A model generated the notes under the pieces. It was given only the letters and a program-made list of their open reading frames with translations. It searched no databases and was not told the origin of the DNA. Below are positions 8,313 through 17,473 of a DNA stretch of 64,000 nucleotides, one piece after another; position 1 is the stretch's first letter, and each line of letters begins with the position of its first letter. A program made the position numbers and the translations under genes. The DNA is from DATGPD01 sp031423015 (lineage in GTDB: Bacteria > Planctomycetota > UBA1135 > UBA2386), in assembly GCA_031423015.1 (NCBI GenBank), contig JANPER010000090.1, forward strand, positions 62,001 through 126,000, read 5' to 3'.

Positions 8313-8561
8313 GTGCTTCTCGGCGGCGCGCCGCGCATAATCGCCGAGGTGTTCCGCGCACGGCCGACGGACGATGACCCTCGCATCTGCTACTGCATGA
8401 AAGTGCACAGAAAGACGCTGCTCGAAGCAATCGCGGCTGGGGCCCGTTCCCTGAGCGCGCTGCAGGATCGCACCCGGGCTGGCACCGGTTGTGGCACGTG
8501 CCGCATCGACCTCCTCCAGCTGCTGGCTGAGCGCGCCGGTGACGACGGCGGGCAAACATGA
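8313..8561 (+). CDS. Small BFD-type [2Fe-2S]-binding protein
   Basis: This is an 82-aa protein whose central part fits the bacterioferritin-associated-ferredoxin-like domain. The four ligands are a C-x-C pair in ICYCMKV and a C-x2-C pair in GTGCGTCRID, spaced as in that domain. Such domains bind a 2Fe-2S cluster; some act in iron release from bacterioferritin and others in redox enzymes. No bacterioferritin gene is nearby. The start is uncertain: a GTG at 8313 or a later GTG at 8349, which would remove a leader unlike the family. The stop overlaps the next gene's ATG (ATGA). Confidence 0.75.
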   Translation: MLLGGAPRIIAEVFRARPTDDDPRICYCMKVHRKTLLEAIAAGARSLSALQDRTRAGTGCGTCRIDLLQLLAERAGDDGGQT

Positions 8562-10420
8562 AGCGCGCCGCCCTGCTGCTCGCGTTGCTGATCGGCCTCG
8601 TGGCTGGCACTTGGTTGGCGCTGCCGCGGCGCGGCGACACACCGTTGCCAAGCGTCGTGCCCGCCGAGCGCGAGACCGCGACCACGCCAAGCGCGCCGCC
8701 GACTGCCCAAGCAAGCCGCGCGCCGGTGACGGCAGTGACATCGCCGAGCACCGAGGCGGCACCCAGTAAGCAGGCTGCCATCGTCGGCCGCGTCCGCGAT
8801 GCGTTGGGCCACCCGCTCGCCGAATGCACCGTCACCTTCAGCGAACTCGATCCCGAGCACGGTCTGCTGCCGGTGAGCAGCGGCGACACGACTGCGCAGG
8901 CTGCCAGCGGCACGGACGGCCGCTTCGCTTTGTCGCTCGGCAAGCACCGCCCGGGTGTGTTGACTCTAGTGCACCGCGACTTTCCCCTGCGCATCGTTGC
9001 CCCGCGCCTACACGTCGAGCCGGGAACCACGCGCGACCTCGGCGATGTGACGTTGTTCTCGCAACCTGGGCTGATCGTCATCGTGCGCACGGCCGCACTG
9101 GTGGTCGTGCCGAACGCGATCGTGACGGCGACTCCGACCTTGCGCGACGTGAGCCTGCCAACGGCCGTACATGGTCTGGGCGAGCGCACCGCCGCGACCG
9201 ACGCCCAGGGCCATGCGGTGCTCTACGGGATGGCCGCCGGTCCGTACACCGTGCGCGTCGAGGCAGCGCACATGGCCGCGCACGAGCGTGCCCACCTGCA
9301 ACCAGAGAACCCGCCGCGCGCAGCCGAACTCGTAGTGGTCGTGAGCGGCGGGCACGTGATCCTGGGCCAAGTCGAGGCGCCTGTGGGCACCGATCCCGGC
9401 CGCACGGTCGTCGTCGCCGAACCGGCCGACGGTGGCGTGGTGCTCACCGCCCAAGTCACCAAGGACGGCGACTTCCGGCTCAGCGGGGCCACCGCCGGGC
9501 GCTACCGGATCAACGTCGAGTCGGTCCGATTGGGTCGCGCGCAGGCCGAAGTCGTGGTGCCGGGGCGCCGTGTGGTCATCACTCTCGACGGCGGCCGAAC
9601 CATGCGCGGCATCGTGCGCGCGCGCGCGACCGGCGACCCCATTCCCGGTGCCATGGTGCGGGCTGAGCCCCGGGATGGCTGGCCACTGGTGCGCGCTGGC
9701 GAGACCGTGCGCCCCGAGACCGAGACCAACCTCGATGGACTTTTCAGCATCGTGGGATTGCTGGAGGGAAGTTTCACCCTGCTGGTCACGTCCGAGTTGT
9801 TTGTGCCCGCCCGTTTCGGACCCCTCGCCGTCGACGCTCAGCCGATCGAGATCCTGCTCGATCGTGGACTCTCGGTGGCCGCGACGCTGCGTCATCACGG
9901 CCAACCAGTCGCCGCCGCCAACGTGCAGGCGATGGAATGGGACGCCGAAGGTTCGGCGTTCGCCCTGTGGAAGGCAACGCTAGCGTCCAGCGCGGGACGG
10001 CAGACCACCAGCCGCGCCGACGGCGCCTTCGTCCTGCACGGACTGAGAACCCGAGGCCAACGGCTGGTGATCGAGGCCGCCGACTGTGCGACCTGGTTCT
10101 CCGAGCCGCTAACTGGCGCCGAGGGCGAAAGTCTCAACCTTGGAACCATCACTCTGGTCGCCGGTGCCGGCGTCGAGGGAACGGCCGAGCCAAACGCCAC
10201 CGTGTTTCTCGACAGCCAAAGCAGCCACCGCCTGACCCGCACCTGCCATGCGGACACCAAGGGCAGGTTCGCGTTTCGCAACTTGCCCGCCGGCGACTAC
10301 GTGCTGTTCTACCATTCCGAGGACCGACCCAGACCGTCGGCGACGCCGGCTCGCGCCGCCAGCAGATACCCACTCACGCTTCTTCCCGGGGCGCGCAAAA
10401 CAGTTTCCCTCACTCCCTGA
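8558..10420 (+). CDS. Membrane-anchored carboxypeptidase-regulatory-like repeat protein
   Basis: This 620-aa protein has an N-terminal hydrophobic segment (MKRAALLLALLIGLVAG) that may anchor it or be cleaved, followed by a Pro/Ala/Thr-rich linker. The rest is a chain of beta-sandwich modules of the carboxypeptidase regulatory-like (peptidase-associated) type, recognised by repeated G-x-V-x-D and D-x-x-G-x-F followed by L-x-x-G-x-Y/F. Examples are AIVGRVRDALGHPLAECTV, TNLDGLFSIVGLLEGSFTL and ADTKGRFAFRNLPAGDYVL. No catalytic peptidase domain is visible. Such modules are thought to be structural or binding domains outside the cytoplasm. The gene is coupled to the BFD gene and followed 2 nt later by a similar gene. 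Confidence 0.8.
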   Translation: MKRAALLLALLIGLVAGTWLALPRRGDTPLPSVVPAERETATTPSAPPTAQASRAPVTAVTSPSTEAAPSKQAAIVGRVRDALGHPLAECTVTFSELDPEHGLLPVSSGDTTAQAASGTDGRFALSLGKHRPGVLTLVHRDFPLRIVAPRLHVEPGTTRDLGDVTLFSQPGLIVIVRTAALVVVPNAIVTATPTLRDVSLPTAVHGLGERTAATDAQGHAVLYGMAAGPYTVRVEAAHMAAHERAHLQPENPPRAAELVVVVSGGHVILGQVEAPVGTDPGRTVVVAEPADGGVVLTAQVTKDGDFRLSGATAGRYRINVESVRLGRAQAEVVVPGRRVVITLDGGRTMRGIVRARATGDPIPGAMVRAEPRDGWPLVRAGETVRPETETNLDGLFSIVGLLEGSFTLLVTSELFVPARFGPLAVDAQPIEILLDRGLSVAATLRHHGQPVAAANVQAMEWDAEGSAFALWKATLASSAGRQTTSRADGAFVLHGLRTRGQRLVIEAADCATWFSEPLTGAEGESLNLGTITLVAGAGVEGTAEPNATVFLDSQSSHRLTRTCHADTKGRFAFRNLPAGDYVLFYHSEDRPRPSATPARAASRYPLTLLPGARKTVSLTP

Positions 10421-10422
10421 CT

Positions 10423-12495
10423 ATGAATCCCGTTCGCCTGTTGCTCTCGATTGTCGCTCTGCTCGCCATCGGCGGCGGAGCCTGGTTCCTGATGAAGAGT
10501 GATCCATCCCCGATGGTGATCCAGGAACCCCAAACCCCACCGACACCTGAGGTCAAGCAGCCCGATGCGGGCTCGCTGGTGGCGACGCGCACCGAGACCG
10601 TGCCGGACACGCCGACACCCCGACGTAGCGAAGTGACGATCGACCGGTCGCGGCGCGAGGCCGCGCAAGGGGTCAAGGGCACCGTGGTGACGCCCACCGG
10701 GGCGCCGGAGGCCAACTGCAACGTGTTCTTGGTGGAGAGCGCAACCGGCACCGAGATCTTCCGCATGATGCAGTTGGCGCAGCGCGGCATCACCCTGCCG
10801 CCGGTCGCCAGCACCGCTACAGATGCCACGGGCCAGTTCGCTCTCGGCGTCGAGGCCAGCGATCCCAACAAGGTGTACGAGGTGCGCATCGTGTCGAACG
10901 CGTTCGCCGACCTCACGCACCCGAGCGTGCGCTTGATGGAGAACAGCTGGTACGACGCCGGTCGGTTGCAGCTGCAAAATGGCCTCACTCTGACGGGTCA
11001 GGTGGCGGTCGCCGGCGGCAGCGGCATGCCCGTCGCCGACGCCGAGGTGAGCATCCGTTCGGCGGGCAGCCCCTTTGAAGTCAGCGTCGTGCCCGGCCGC
11101 GAGCGCGGCATCGTGGTCAAGACCAGCGTCAGCGGTGAGTACCGCGCCACCAATGTCCCGCTCGGCGTCTACACGGTCGCCGCGGTCGCGCCCGGCTACG
11201 CCCGCGTCACCCACCCCAACGTCTCAGTCAACGAGCAGACCGAGAACCGCCTCAACTTCGAACTGGCGCAAGGCCTGGCGATCAGCGGCAAGGTGCTCGA
11301 CAGCACGGGCTCCGGTGTCCCCCGCGCCACGATCAAGGCCACGGCGATGAGCAGCAAGACTCCGGTCAACGCCGATGCGTTCACAGATGAGAAGGGCAAC
11401 TTCGAGATTCTCGGGTTGCTCGAGGGCCCATATCAGCTCACCGCCAAGGCCGATGGCTTCGTCGATGCCAACGAGAAGCCGATCAGCGCCGGTACCAAGG
11501 ATGTCGAGTTGGTCGTCGAGAAGCAGGGCTCGGTCCGGCTCACGGTCGTCGGCAAGAATGGTCAACACGTGCGCGAGTACGCGGTCACGGTCAAGTCGTA
11601 CTTCGCCGGACAGCAGAACCCACAACCGAACGGCCAGACTCCGACACCCAATCTGCCGCCGCCGCCGGTCGTTGAGCCGAACTACGGCAACACGATGATT
11701 CCGGTGCAGAACGTGCGCAACCCCAAGGACGGCATCGCCGTGGTGTCGGGCATGGATCCGGGCACCTACGCGCTGCAGGTCACGTCGCGCGGCTACGCGA
11801 TGGCGTTCTCGGCTCCGATCACCCTGGCTGCCGACACCGAGTCACCGCTCGTCACCGTACAGCTCAACGAGGGGGGCGTGATCGCCGGCGTCGTGGTCAA
11901 CGCGGGTGGTCAACCGGTCGTCGGCGCTGTGGTCGAGACGCGCCCCAACGACCTCGACGACAACCCGTTCACCCAGATGTTCGCATCGATGATCCCGGCC
12001 AAGGTGACCCGTACCCAGATGCAGACCGACGCGCAGGGGCGCTTCGAGTTGAAGCTGCTGAACGCAGGTCGCTACCAGCTCAAGGTGACGCACGCCGAGT
12101 TCGTCGAGACCTACCACAAAGACCACGAAGTCGTGGTGGGCCAGACCCTCAACCTGCCGCCCATCGTCTTGCTGACGGGAAGTGTTCTGACCGGCGTCGT
12201 GCGCGTAGTTGGCAAACCGACCGGACAGGTCAAGGTGACGGTGAGCGCGAAGACCGACCCGAACATCACCGCACCGCGCGCGCCGGGCTTCATGTGCGAG
12301 GCATTCACCGACAATGAAGGCCGCTATCTGATGCCCAAGCGCCTGGCGCCAGGGCTCTACGAGATCATGGCCGCCCAGCAGACGCTGTCGAACCCACTGC
12401 TGCAGATCGTTCAGTTCCAGCGCAGCAAGAAGGAGATCAGCGTCAGCGGACAGGGCCAGCTGGTCTATGACTTCGATCTCGAAGAAACGAAGTAG
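10423..12495 (+). CDS. Membrane-anchored carboxypeptidase-regulatory-like repeat protein
   Basis: The 690-aa product starts with a membrane segment (MNPVRLLLSIVALLAIGGGAW), then a Pro/Thr-rich linker, then about seven regulatory-like beta-sandwich repeats. Examples include DEKGNFEILGLLEGPYQL, TDAQGRFELKLLNAGRYQL and TDNEGRYLMPKRLAPGLYE. A Pro/Gln/Asn-rich insertion lies near residue 400. It starts 2 nt after the stop of the preceding paralogue, so the pair is probably co-transcribed. The frame is open far upstream, but that part overlaps the neighbour out of frame; the ATG with the hydrophobic N-terminus is the likely start. The function is unknown. Confidence 0.82.
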   Translation: MNPVRLLLSIVALLAIGGGAWFLMKSDPSPMVIQEPQTPPTPEVKQPDAGSLVATRTETVPDTPTPRRSEVTIDRSRREAAQGVKGTVVTPTGAPEANCNVFLVESATGTEIFRMMQLAQRGITLPPVASTATDATGQFALGVEASDPNKVYEVRIVSNAFADLTHPSVRLMENSWYDAGRLQLQNGLTLTGQVAVAGGSGMPVADAEVSIRSAGSPFEVSVVPGRERGIVVKTSVSGEYRATNVPLGVYTVAAVAPGYARVTHPNVSVNEQTENRLNFELAQGLAISGKVLDSTGSGVPRATIKATAMSSKTPVNADAFTDEKGNFEILGLLEGPYQLTAKADGFVDANEKPISAGTKDVELVVEKQGSVRLTVVGKNGQHVREYAVTVKSYFAGQQNPQPNGQTPTPNLPPPPVVEPNYGNTMIPVQNVRNPKDGIAVVSGMDPGTYALQVTSRGYAMAFSAPITLAADTESPLVTVQLNEGGVIAGVVVNAGGQPVVGAVVETRPNDLDDNPFTQMFASMIPAKVTRTQMQTDAQGRFELKLLNAGRYQLKVTHAEFVETYHKDHEVVVGQTLNLPPIVLLTGSVLTGVVRVVGKPTGQVKVTVSAKTDPNITAPRAPGFMCEAFTDNEGRYLMPKRLAPGLYEIMAAQQTLSNPLLQIVQFQRSKKEISVSGQGQLVYDFDLEETK

Positions 12496-12583
12496 CGTGT
12501 AGCGGCGCCGGAAGCCCTCGGCATCATCTCGGGCGGCGCCAACTTCCCCGTCATGGGTTGCGGGCGTCACCCCGCGTTGCGCC

Positions 12584-13705
12584 ATGACCAAGCCGCACAA
12601 GACGAGCTACTGGGACTACATCAAGGTCGAGCAGCTCCTGGCCCTGCAGACCGGCATCGACGGTGACGAGCGCGCGCTGGGCGACGACGAGGTTCGCTTC
12701 ATCGTCATCCACCAGATCGACGAACTCTGGTTCAAGCTGGTGTTGCGCGAGCTGCAGCGCGCGCGCGACCTGTTCAGGTTGGACTACGTGCCGGAGACGA
12801 GCCTCGCCGCCGCGGCCACGTCGCTGCGCCGCATGTCCGTGGTCTTCCAGTTGGCCTGCGATCACTTTCGTCTCATGGAGACGATGCGCACGACCAGCTA
12901 CCTCGCCTTCCGTGACAAGCTGTCTCCGGCCAGCGGCTTTCAGTCGGCGCAGATGCGAGAGATCGAGATCTTGCTCGGGCTCGAAGTCAGCGAGCGCATC
13001 GCCTTTGGCCACGAGAGCAGCTTTCTCGACTCGCTGCGCGGCCTCGGTGGCGCCACTTCGCCGGCCGCCGAGCGCGTGCAGCGTCGACTGAGCGACCGGC
13101 CGACCCTCAAGGAAGCGGTGTACGCGTGGCTCGCGCGCACCCCGATCGACGGCAGCAAGGTTGGCGACCCCGACGACGACGAGGTGGTGAGTGCCTTTGT
13201 GAGCCGCTTTCTCGACGGTCATGCCCGGATGCTTGCACGCCAGAAGCAGCACGGCGCCGATGCGCAGGCGCTGTCGCCCGCCGACACCACCCGCCTGCAC
13301 ACGCGCTACGACCGTGAACTCGCCGACGCACGCGCCTTCTTGCAGGCGCAAGACATCACCGACGATGGCGCGCGCGGCCAAGTGCGCCGGTTGCGCGCCG
13401 CCCTCCTATTCATCGACAGCAACCGCGCGCTGCCGCTGCTGTCCTGGCCCGGCGAGATCATCGACGGCCTCATCGAAGCCGAACAGTCCATGCTGATCTT
13501 TCGCCAGCGTCACGCGCGTATGGTCGAGCGCGTGATCGGCAAGCGCGTGGGCACCGGCGGATCCGCGGGCGTCGACTACCTGGATCAAACCGCGCTGGCA
13601 TACCGCGTGTTCAAAGAGATCTGGCGCACGCGCACGCTGTTGCTCGATCCAGACCTAGCACCCCCGCCACTGCGCAGCGAGTTCTACGGCCTGCGCGGCG
13701 AGTAG
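12584..13705 (+). CDS. kynA: Tryptophan 2,3-dioxygenase
   Basis: This 373-aa haem enzyme opens the indole ring of L-tryptophan to give N-formylkynurenine, the first step of the kynurenine pathway. The N-terminal YWDYIKVEQLLALQTG and the IHQIDELWFKLVLRE segment fit the family, His43 being the substrate-contacting histidine. The GTGGSAGVDYLDQTA motif near the C-terminus is the conserved substrate and haem-propionate loop. No other kynurenine-pathway gene is nearby. It starts 88 nt after the previous gene and converges with fbp, the stops being about 10 nt apart. Confidence 0.95.
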   Translation: MTKPHKTSYWDYIKVEQLLALQTGIDGDERALGDDEVRFIVIHQIDELWFKLVLRELQRARDLFRLDYVPETSLAAAATSLRRMSVVFQLACDHFRLMETMRTTSYLAFRDKLSPASGFQSAQMREIEILLGLEVSERIAFGHESSFLDSLRGLGGATSPAAERVQRRLSDRPTLKEAVYAWLARTPIDGSKVGDPDDDEVVSAFVSRFLDGHARMLARQKQHGADAQALSPADTTRLHTRYDRELADARAFLQAQDITDDGARGQVRRLRAALLFIDSNRALPLLSWPGEIIDGLIEAEQSMLIFRQRHARMVERVIGKRVGTGGSAGVDYLDQTALAYRVFKEIWRTRTLLLDPDLAPPPLRSEFYGLRGE

Positions 13706-13715
13706 CCGCCGCGCG

Positions 13716-14705
13716 TCATTCGCGCATCAGCCGCAACGACTCTTCGACCTCGGCCCGGCCGCCGATGAACAGCGGGCAGCGCTGGTGCAGACTGGTCGGT
13801 TGGATGTCGAGGATGTCGCACTCACCGTTGGTCGCAGCGCCGCCGGCGCACTTTGCCACCATCGCCAACGGGTTGCCTTCGTAGAGCAAACGCAGCTTGC
13901 CTTCGGGCTTCTTTTCTTCGCCCGGATACATGTAGATGCCGCCCTGCACCAGCGTGCGATGGAAGTCGAACACCAGTGCACCCGAGTAGCGCGCGGCGCG
14001 CTTGCCACACTTGGTCTCGCCGTTGCGGTAGGTCTCCACCATCCTGCGCGTCCCCGGATGCCACTTCTTGACGTTGGCCTCGTTCACCGCGTAGCTCGCC
14101 TTCTTCTGATCGGTTGGGAAACGGATGACAGGGTGCGTCAAGAAGAACGTGCCGATGGCGCGGTCGAGCGTGAAGCCATGCACCTTGTCGCCCACGGTGT
14201 AGACGAACATCGTCGCCGGCCCGTACAGCACGTAGCCCGCCGCCACCTGCTCACTGCCCTTGCGCAAGAAGTCTTCGACCGTGGCAGGGCGCCCCTCCTC
14301 GCGTCTTCGCAACACCGAGAAAATCGTGCCCATCGGCCCGTCGACGTCGACGTTGCCCGAGCCATCGAGCGGGTCGTAGGTCACCAAGTACTTGCCGTCG
14401 GCGCCGCCGTCGATGTAGGCGATGCTCTCCATCTCTTCCGACGCCAAGGCGTGCACCACGTGCATGTTGGCGAACACGCGCAGAAAGATGTCGTTGCTGA
14501 TCTGGTCGAGGGCGCGCACCTCCTCGTCCTGCACGTTGATGTCGCCGGTCAAGCCGAGCTTGCCCACGAAGCCCGCGCGCATGATCTCGAGCGCGATCAT
14601 GCGACCCGCGAGGCTGATGCGGTTGAGCACCGTGGACAGCGCTCCCGTGGCGCCGGGGACTTTGGCTTGGTCGAGAACGAACTGTTCGCCGAGGGTGGCT
14701 GCCAT
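13716..14705 (-). CDS. fbp: Fructose-1,6-bisphosphatase, class I
   Basis: The 329-aa enzyme hydrolyses fructose 1,6-bisphosphate to fructose 6-phosphate in gluconeogenesis and pentose regeneration. The metal-binding signature is clear: ASEEMESI, then YDPLDGSGNVDVDGPMGTIF, and a C-terminal GGAATNGECDILDIQPTSLH segment typical of class I. The frame also allows an upstream ATG at 14741 that adds 12 residues (MLSALPPALAIT). The start at 14705 (MAATLGEQFVLDQ) fits the family better. It lies downstream of a membrane-protein gene on the same strand and could share its transcript. Confidence 0.95.
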   Translation of the reverse strand: MAATLGEQFVLDQAKVPGATGALSTVLNRISLAGRMIALEIMRAGFVGKLGLTGDINVQDEEVRALDQISNDIFLRVFANMHVVHALASEEMESIAYIDGGADGKYLVTYDPLDGSGNVDVDGPMGTIFSVLRRREEGRPATVEDFLRKGSEQVAAGYVLYGPATMFVYTVGDKVHGFTLDRAIGTFFLTHPVIRFPTDQKKASYAVNEANVKKWHPGTRRMVETYRNGETKCGKRAARYSGALVFDFHRTLVQGGIYMYPGEEKKPEGKLRLLYEGNPLAMVAKCAGGAATNGECDILDIQPTSLHQRCPLFIGGRAEVEESLRLMRE

Positions 14706-14759
14706 GGTGATCGCGAGGGCCGGAGGAAGAGCGGACAGCATCGCGCCCGCGCCGGCTGC

Positions 14760-16580
14760 TCACAAGTCAACGCTGAGGATCGGCGCGGCGTTGTCGTCGA
14801 CGAACAGCCCATGGCGTCCGGGCTTGGCAGAATCCACGCGCACGATCACCACCGTCGCGCGGTCGGCTACGGCCAGCGTCAGCGCGGGCTCAGCGCTGCC
14901 CTCGACGCGCAGTCGCAGGGTCGCCGGCCCGGTGGTCGGCCACGCCACATAGTGCCCGCCTCGGCGCGCCCCGTGCGCCGGTGCCGGGCCAAGGACGCGT
15001 GCGACCGTCGGTGCGACGGGTGCCTCCCCGCGCCCGCGCCGCCAATAGACCACGAACGGTTCGCGCACCCCCGGCACCGCGCAGCGCGCGATCTCGACCA
15101 AGTCGCGCTCTGCAGCGAATCCCCCGCCGAAGTGCGCGCCGCTGCTGTGCGGCCACGGATCATCGACGCGAAACTGGATCTCCGAGTCCACCAGGAAGCG
15201 GACGCCGCGCGCATCGAGGTACTTGTCGAGCTGGCCAGCGCGCAGCGCGGCAAACGCTTGCCGGTTGACGACGCCGTCGAGGTTGATCACCGGGACCTTG
15301 GCGTGAAACGCGAGAATCCCCGAGTTGAAGCAGCCGAGCGGCGCACCACTCGGCGTCACGTCGCCGACAAATTTGCCCGCCATCGCCATCTGCTCTTGCC
15401 AGGTGTGCGCCACGCGCGGTGCTCGCAACGCAAGCGCGTTGGTGACCGCCAACAACGCGCACGCCATGTGCGCCAACCGCGACGACAGACCGCCGAACGC
15501 CAGCACGCCCAGCACGGCCATCGGAGCGAAGTAGTAATCGCGCGGGTAACCGCGAACCACGAGATGCAGCCCGACGATCGCGCCGAAACCGAGAAGCGCC
15601 GCCTGGTACGCGCGCCCCGCGTGCGCCTGGCGCACGGGCCCGGCCAACAAGATGAGCAGGCTGGCGATCAGCGGCACCTCGACATCGCGGGCGCCGAGCA
15701 ACACGCCGACGCCGGTCAGCAGCAGCGGCACCACGTGCCAGCGTTCGCGCAGGAACCCCGCGCCAGCCGTCGCCACCAACACACCGCCGAGTACTGGTGA
15801 TACGAGCCCGTACGGCCCGCCCAGCAGGCACGGACGAAGGTACCACCACCAGCGCTGCGCGCGCGCCCAGGTGTCCGGCTGCGTGCGTTCGAAGTGCGCG
15901 GCGAACAGCCACGGGATCGGCGCCGCCGAGTCCTGCAACCAATGCCCCGCGAGCGCGACGTTGCTGGCGACGTACACGAGGAGGCTGGCGACGAGCGGCA
16001 CACCCGCGTGCAACTTCCAACCAAAGCGCGCCACGGCGAACGGCGCGGCCAGGAGAATGAGGTCGCTGCGCGCCAACACGGCCAGCACCGAGACCAGGCT
16101 GGCGACGCTCAGCCCGCGGCCGAAGCCCCACCATAGGCCTGACGTCATCAGGCAGGCTAGCGCCGTCTCCTGACCGTTCTGCGCCTCGTCGACCAAGAAC
16201 GGGTTGCCGAGGTACAACGCCGCCAACGCCAGCGCGCGGCCGCCGCGGCCCATCTGGAGGTAGAGCAAGAGGGCCGTGAGGACATGCAGCCCGAGCCCCA
16301 TGTGCTGCGCGCCGATGACGAGACTTGGCGCGCCAAACAACGCTGCCATGGGCCAGAGCAGCAGAGCCCACAGCATGTGCACGCCGCTGGTCGGCACGCC
16401 GGGTGTCACGCACGGACCGTCGCCCAACACAAGGCTGCGCACGAACACGAAGTAGTAGTAGGCGTCGTCGCGGTAGCGCGTGACCTCGGGCAACCCGCTG
16501 ACGTCGATGCGCAGGCAGAACCCGACCACGCCCAGCAACACCAGGGCCAGCAGACCAAGGCGACGCAGCTCACTTGCCAT
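14760..16580 (-). CDS. Polytopic membrane protein, GT-C glycosyltransferase-like
   Basis: This protein of about 606 aa has roughly ten or more predicted membrane helices between residues 10 and 410, followed by a soluble C-terminal region of about 190 aa. After the first helix comes TRYRDDAYYYFVFVRSL and a GxG segment. This resembles the DDAYY-x-F first periplasmic loop of GT-C glycosyltransferases that use lipid-linked sugars. Later motifs (ALYLGNPFLVDEAQNGQE, VRGYPRDYYFAP) fit that group. Donor and acceptor cannot be inferred. The ATG at 16580 overlaps the hydrolase stop by 11 nt; codons further upstream look non-coding. Confidence 0.7.
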   Translation of the reverse strand: MASELRRLGLLALVLLGVVGFCLRIDVSGLPEVTRYRDDAYYYFVFVRSLVLGDGPCVTPGVPTSGVHMLWALLLWPMAALFGAPSLVIGAQHMGLGLHVLTALLLYLQMGRGGRALALAALYLGNPFLVDEAQNGQETALACLMTSGLWWGFGRGLSVASLVSVLAVLARSDLILLAAPFAVARFGWKLHAGVPLVASLLVYVASNVALAGHWLQDSAAPIPWLFAAHFERTQPDTWARAQRWWWYLRPCLLGGPYGLVSPVLGGVLVATAGAGFLRERWHVVPLLLTGVGVLLGARDVEVPLIASLLILLAGPVRQAHAGRAYQAALLGFGAIVGLHLVVRGYPRDYYFAPMAVLGVLAFGGLSSRLAHMACALLAVTNALALRAPRVAHTWQEQMAMAGKFVGDVTPSGAPLGCFNSGILAFHAKVPVINLDGVVNRQAFAALRAGQLDKYLDARGVRFLVDSEIQFRVDDPWPHSSGAHFGGGFAAERDLVEIARCAVPGVREPFVVYWRRGRGEAPVAPTVARVLGPAPAHGARRGGHYVAWPTTGPATLRLRVEGSAEPALTLAVADRATVVIVRVDSAKPGRHGLFVDDNAAPILSVDL

Positions 16581-17388
16581 GCAAGAACATGCGCAGCTCG
16601 CCGCCAAACGGGCCGTTGGCGTTGATCGGCAGGTCGTTGTGCCCGCAGCCCGGTGCCAGCATGAAGCGCGCCCGCAGGGCCTGCGCCAGCTTCTCGCCAA
16701 AGCGCGTCGCGATCACTTCATCGACGTCGCCGTGCAACACGAACGCGGGCACCTTCACGTCGGCGGCACGCGCCAAGCTGTCGAAGTGATGGTGCAGCAG
16801 CCAGCGCACCGGCAAGAACCAGAAGCGGGCGCTAGCAACGTCGAGCACGCTGCTGAACGGCGCGATCAGCAGCACGCGGTCGGCGAGGCCGTTCGCCGCC
16901 ATGTACACCGCCGGATACGAGCCCAGCGACGCGCCCGCGGCGATGATCGGTACGCCGTCGCGCCCCGCACGCTCGCGCGCCAACGCCGCCGCCGCGCGCG
17001 CCACGCGCTCGATGCTGTTGGCGCTCGACCTGCCCTCGCTGTCGCCGTAGCCGGGGTACTCCGGCACCACCACGTTCATCGCGTAGCCGCGCCAAGCATC
17101 GGCCCAGCTCACTCCCGCGCGCAGGTCTTGGCCGTTACCACAGAAGAACACCATCCACCCCACGGCATCGTCGCGCGTCGCGATCGCGGCGCGCACGCGC
17201 GTGCCGTCGTCGAGGCGCAGCCAATCGGTAGTCACCCGGTCGAACTTCGGCAGCGGCTGGCCACGCCCCACTCCCGCCGCCGGAAACAGCATGCGATCCT
17301 GCGCCAGGTAGAGCATGACGGCGAGAGCACCGTAGATGGTCAGCAAGAGAACGAGGATGCGGAGAAAGCGCGGCTTCACCAAAAGCAT
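16570..17388 (-). CDS. Membrane-anchored alpha/beta hydrolase
   Basis: The 272-aa protein has one N-terminal membrane helix (RILVLLLTIYGALAVMLYLA) followed by an alpha/beta-hydrolase domain. The nucleophile elbow is GASLGSY, the acid is in LHGDVDEVI, and the histidine is in GCGHNDLP, giving a complete Ser-Asp-His triad. An oxyanion-side motif is visible near FFCGNGQDL. The arrangement resembles the Bem46/ABHD13-like group with an N-terminal anchor. The substrate is unknown. Its stop overlaps the GT-C-like gene, suggesting co-expression. Confidence 0.83.
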   Translation of the reverse strand: MLLVKPRFLRILVLLLTIYGALAVMLYLAQDRMLFPAAGVGRGQPLPKFDRVTTDWLRLDDGTRVRAAIATRDDAVGWMVFFCGNGQDLRAGVSWADAWRGYAMNVVVPEYPGYGDSEGRSSANSIERVARAAAALARERAGRDGVPIIAAGASLGSYPAVYMAANGLADRVLLIAPFSSVLDVASARFWFLPVRWLLHHHFDSLARAADVKVPAFVLHGDVDEVIATRFGEKLAQALRARFMLAPGCGHNDLPINANGPFGGELRMFLHGK

Positions 17389-17473
17389 GATGGCTGGGAC
17401 ACCACGGCGGTGCGAAGGCTTCCTGACGATCGATCAGTCGATCAGGCCACCCCTTGATCAGACGACTCTGCAA

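Noticed and set aside
14731..14762. Possible fourth, degenerate copy of the stop-codon hairpin after the GT-C-like gene (TGAGCAGC, GGCGCG, CGCGA, GCTG in order)
   Set aside because: The arms pair only partly, the closing arm diverges and no second hairpin follows. It could arise by chance in GC-rich sequence; worth including in a genome-wide search only.
13785..15800. 671-codon plus-strand frame opposite fbp and the GT-C-like gene
   Set aside because: Composition is typical of GC-rich antisense reading; fbp motifs on the other strand are unambiguous.
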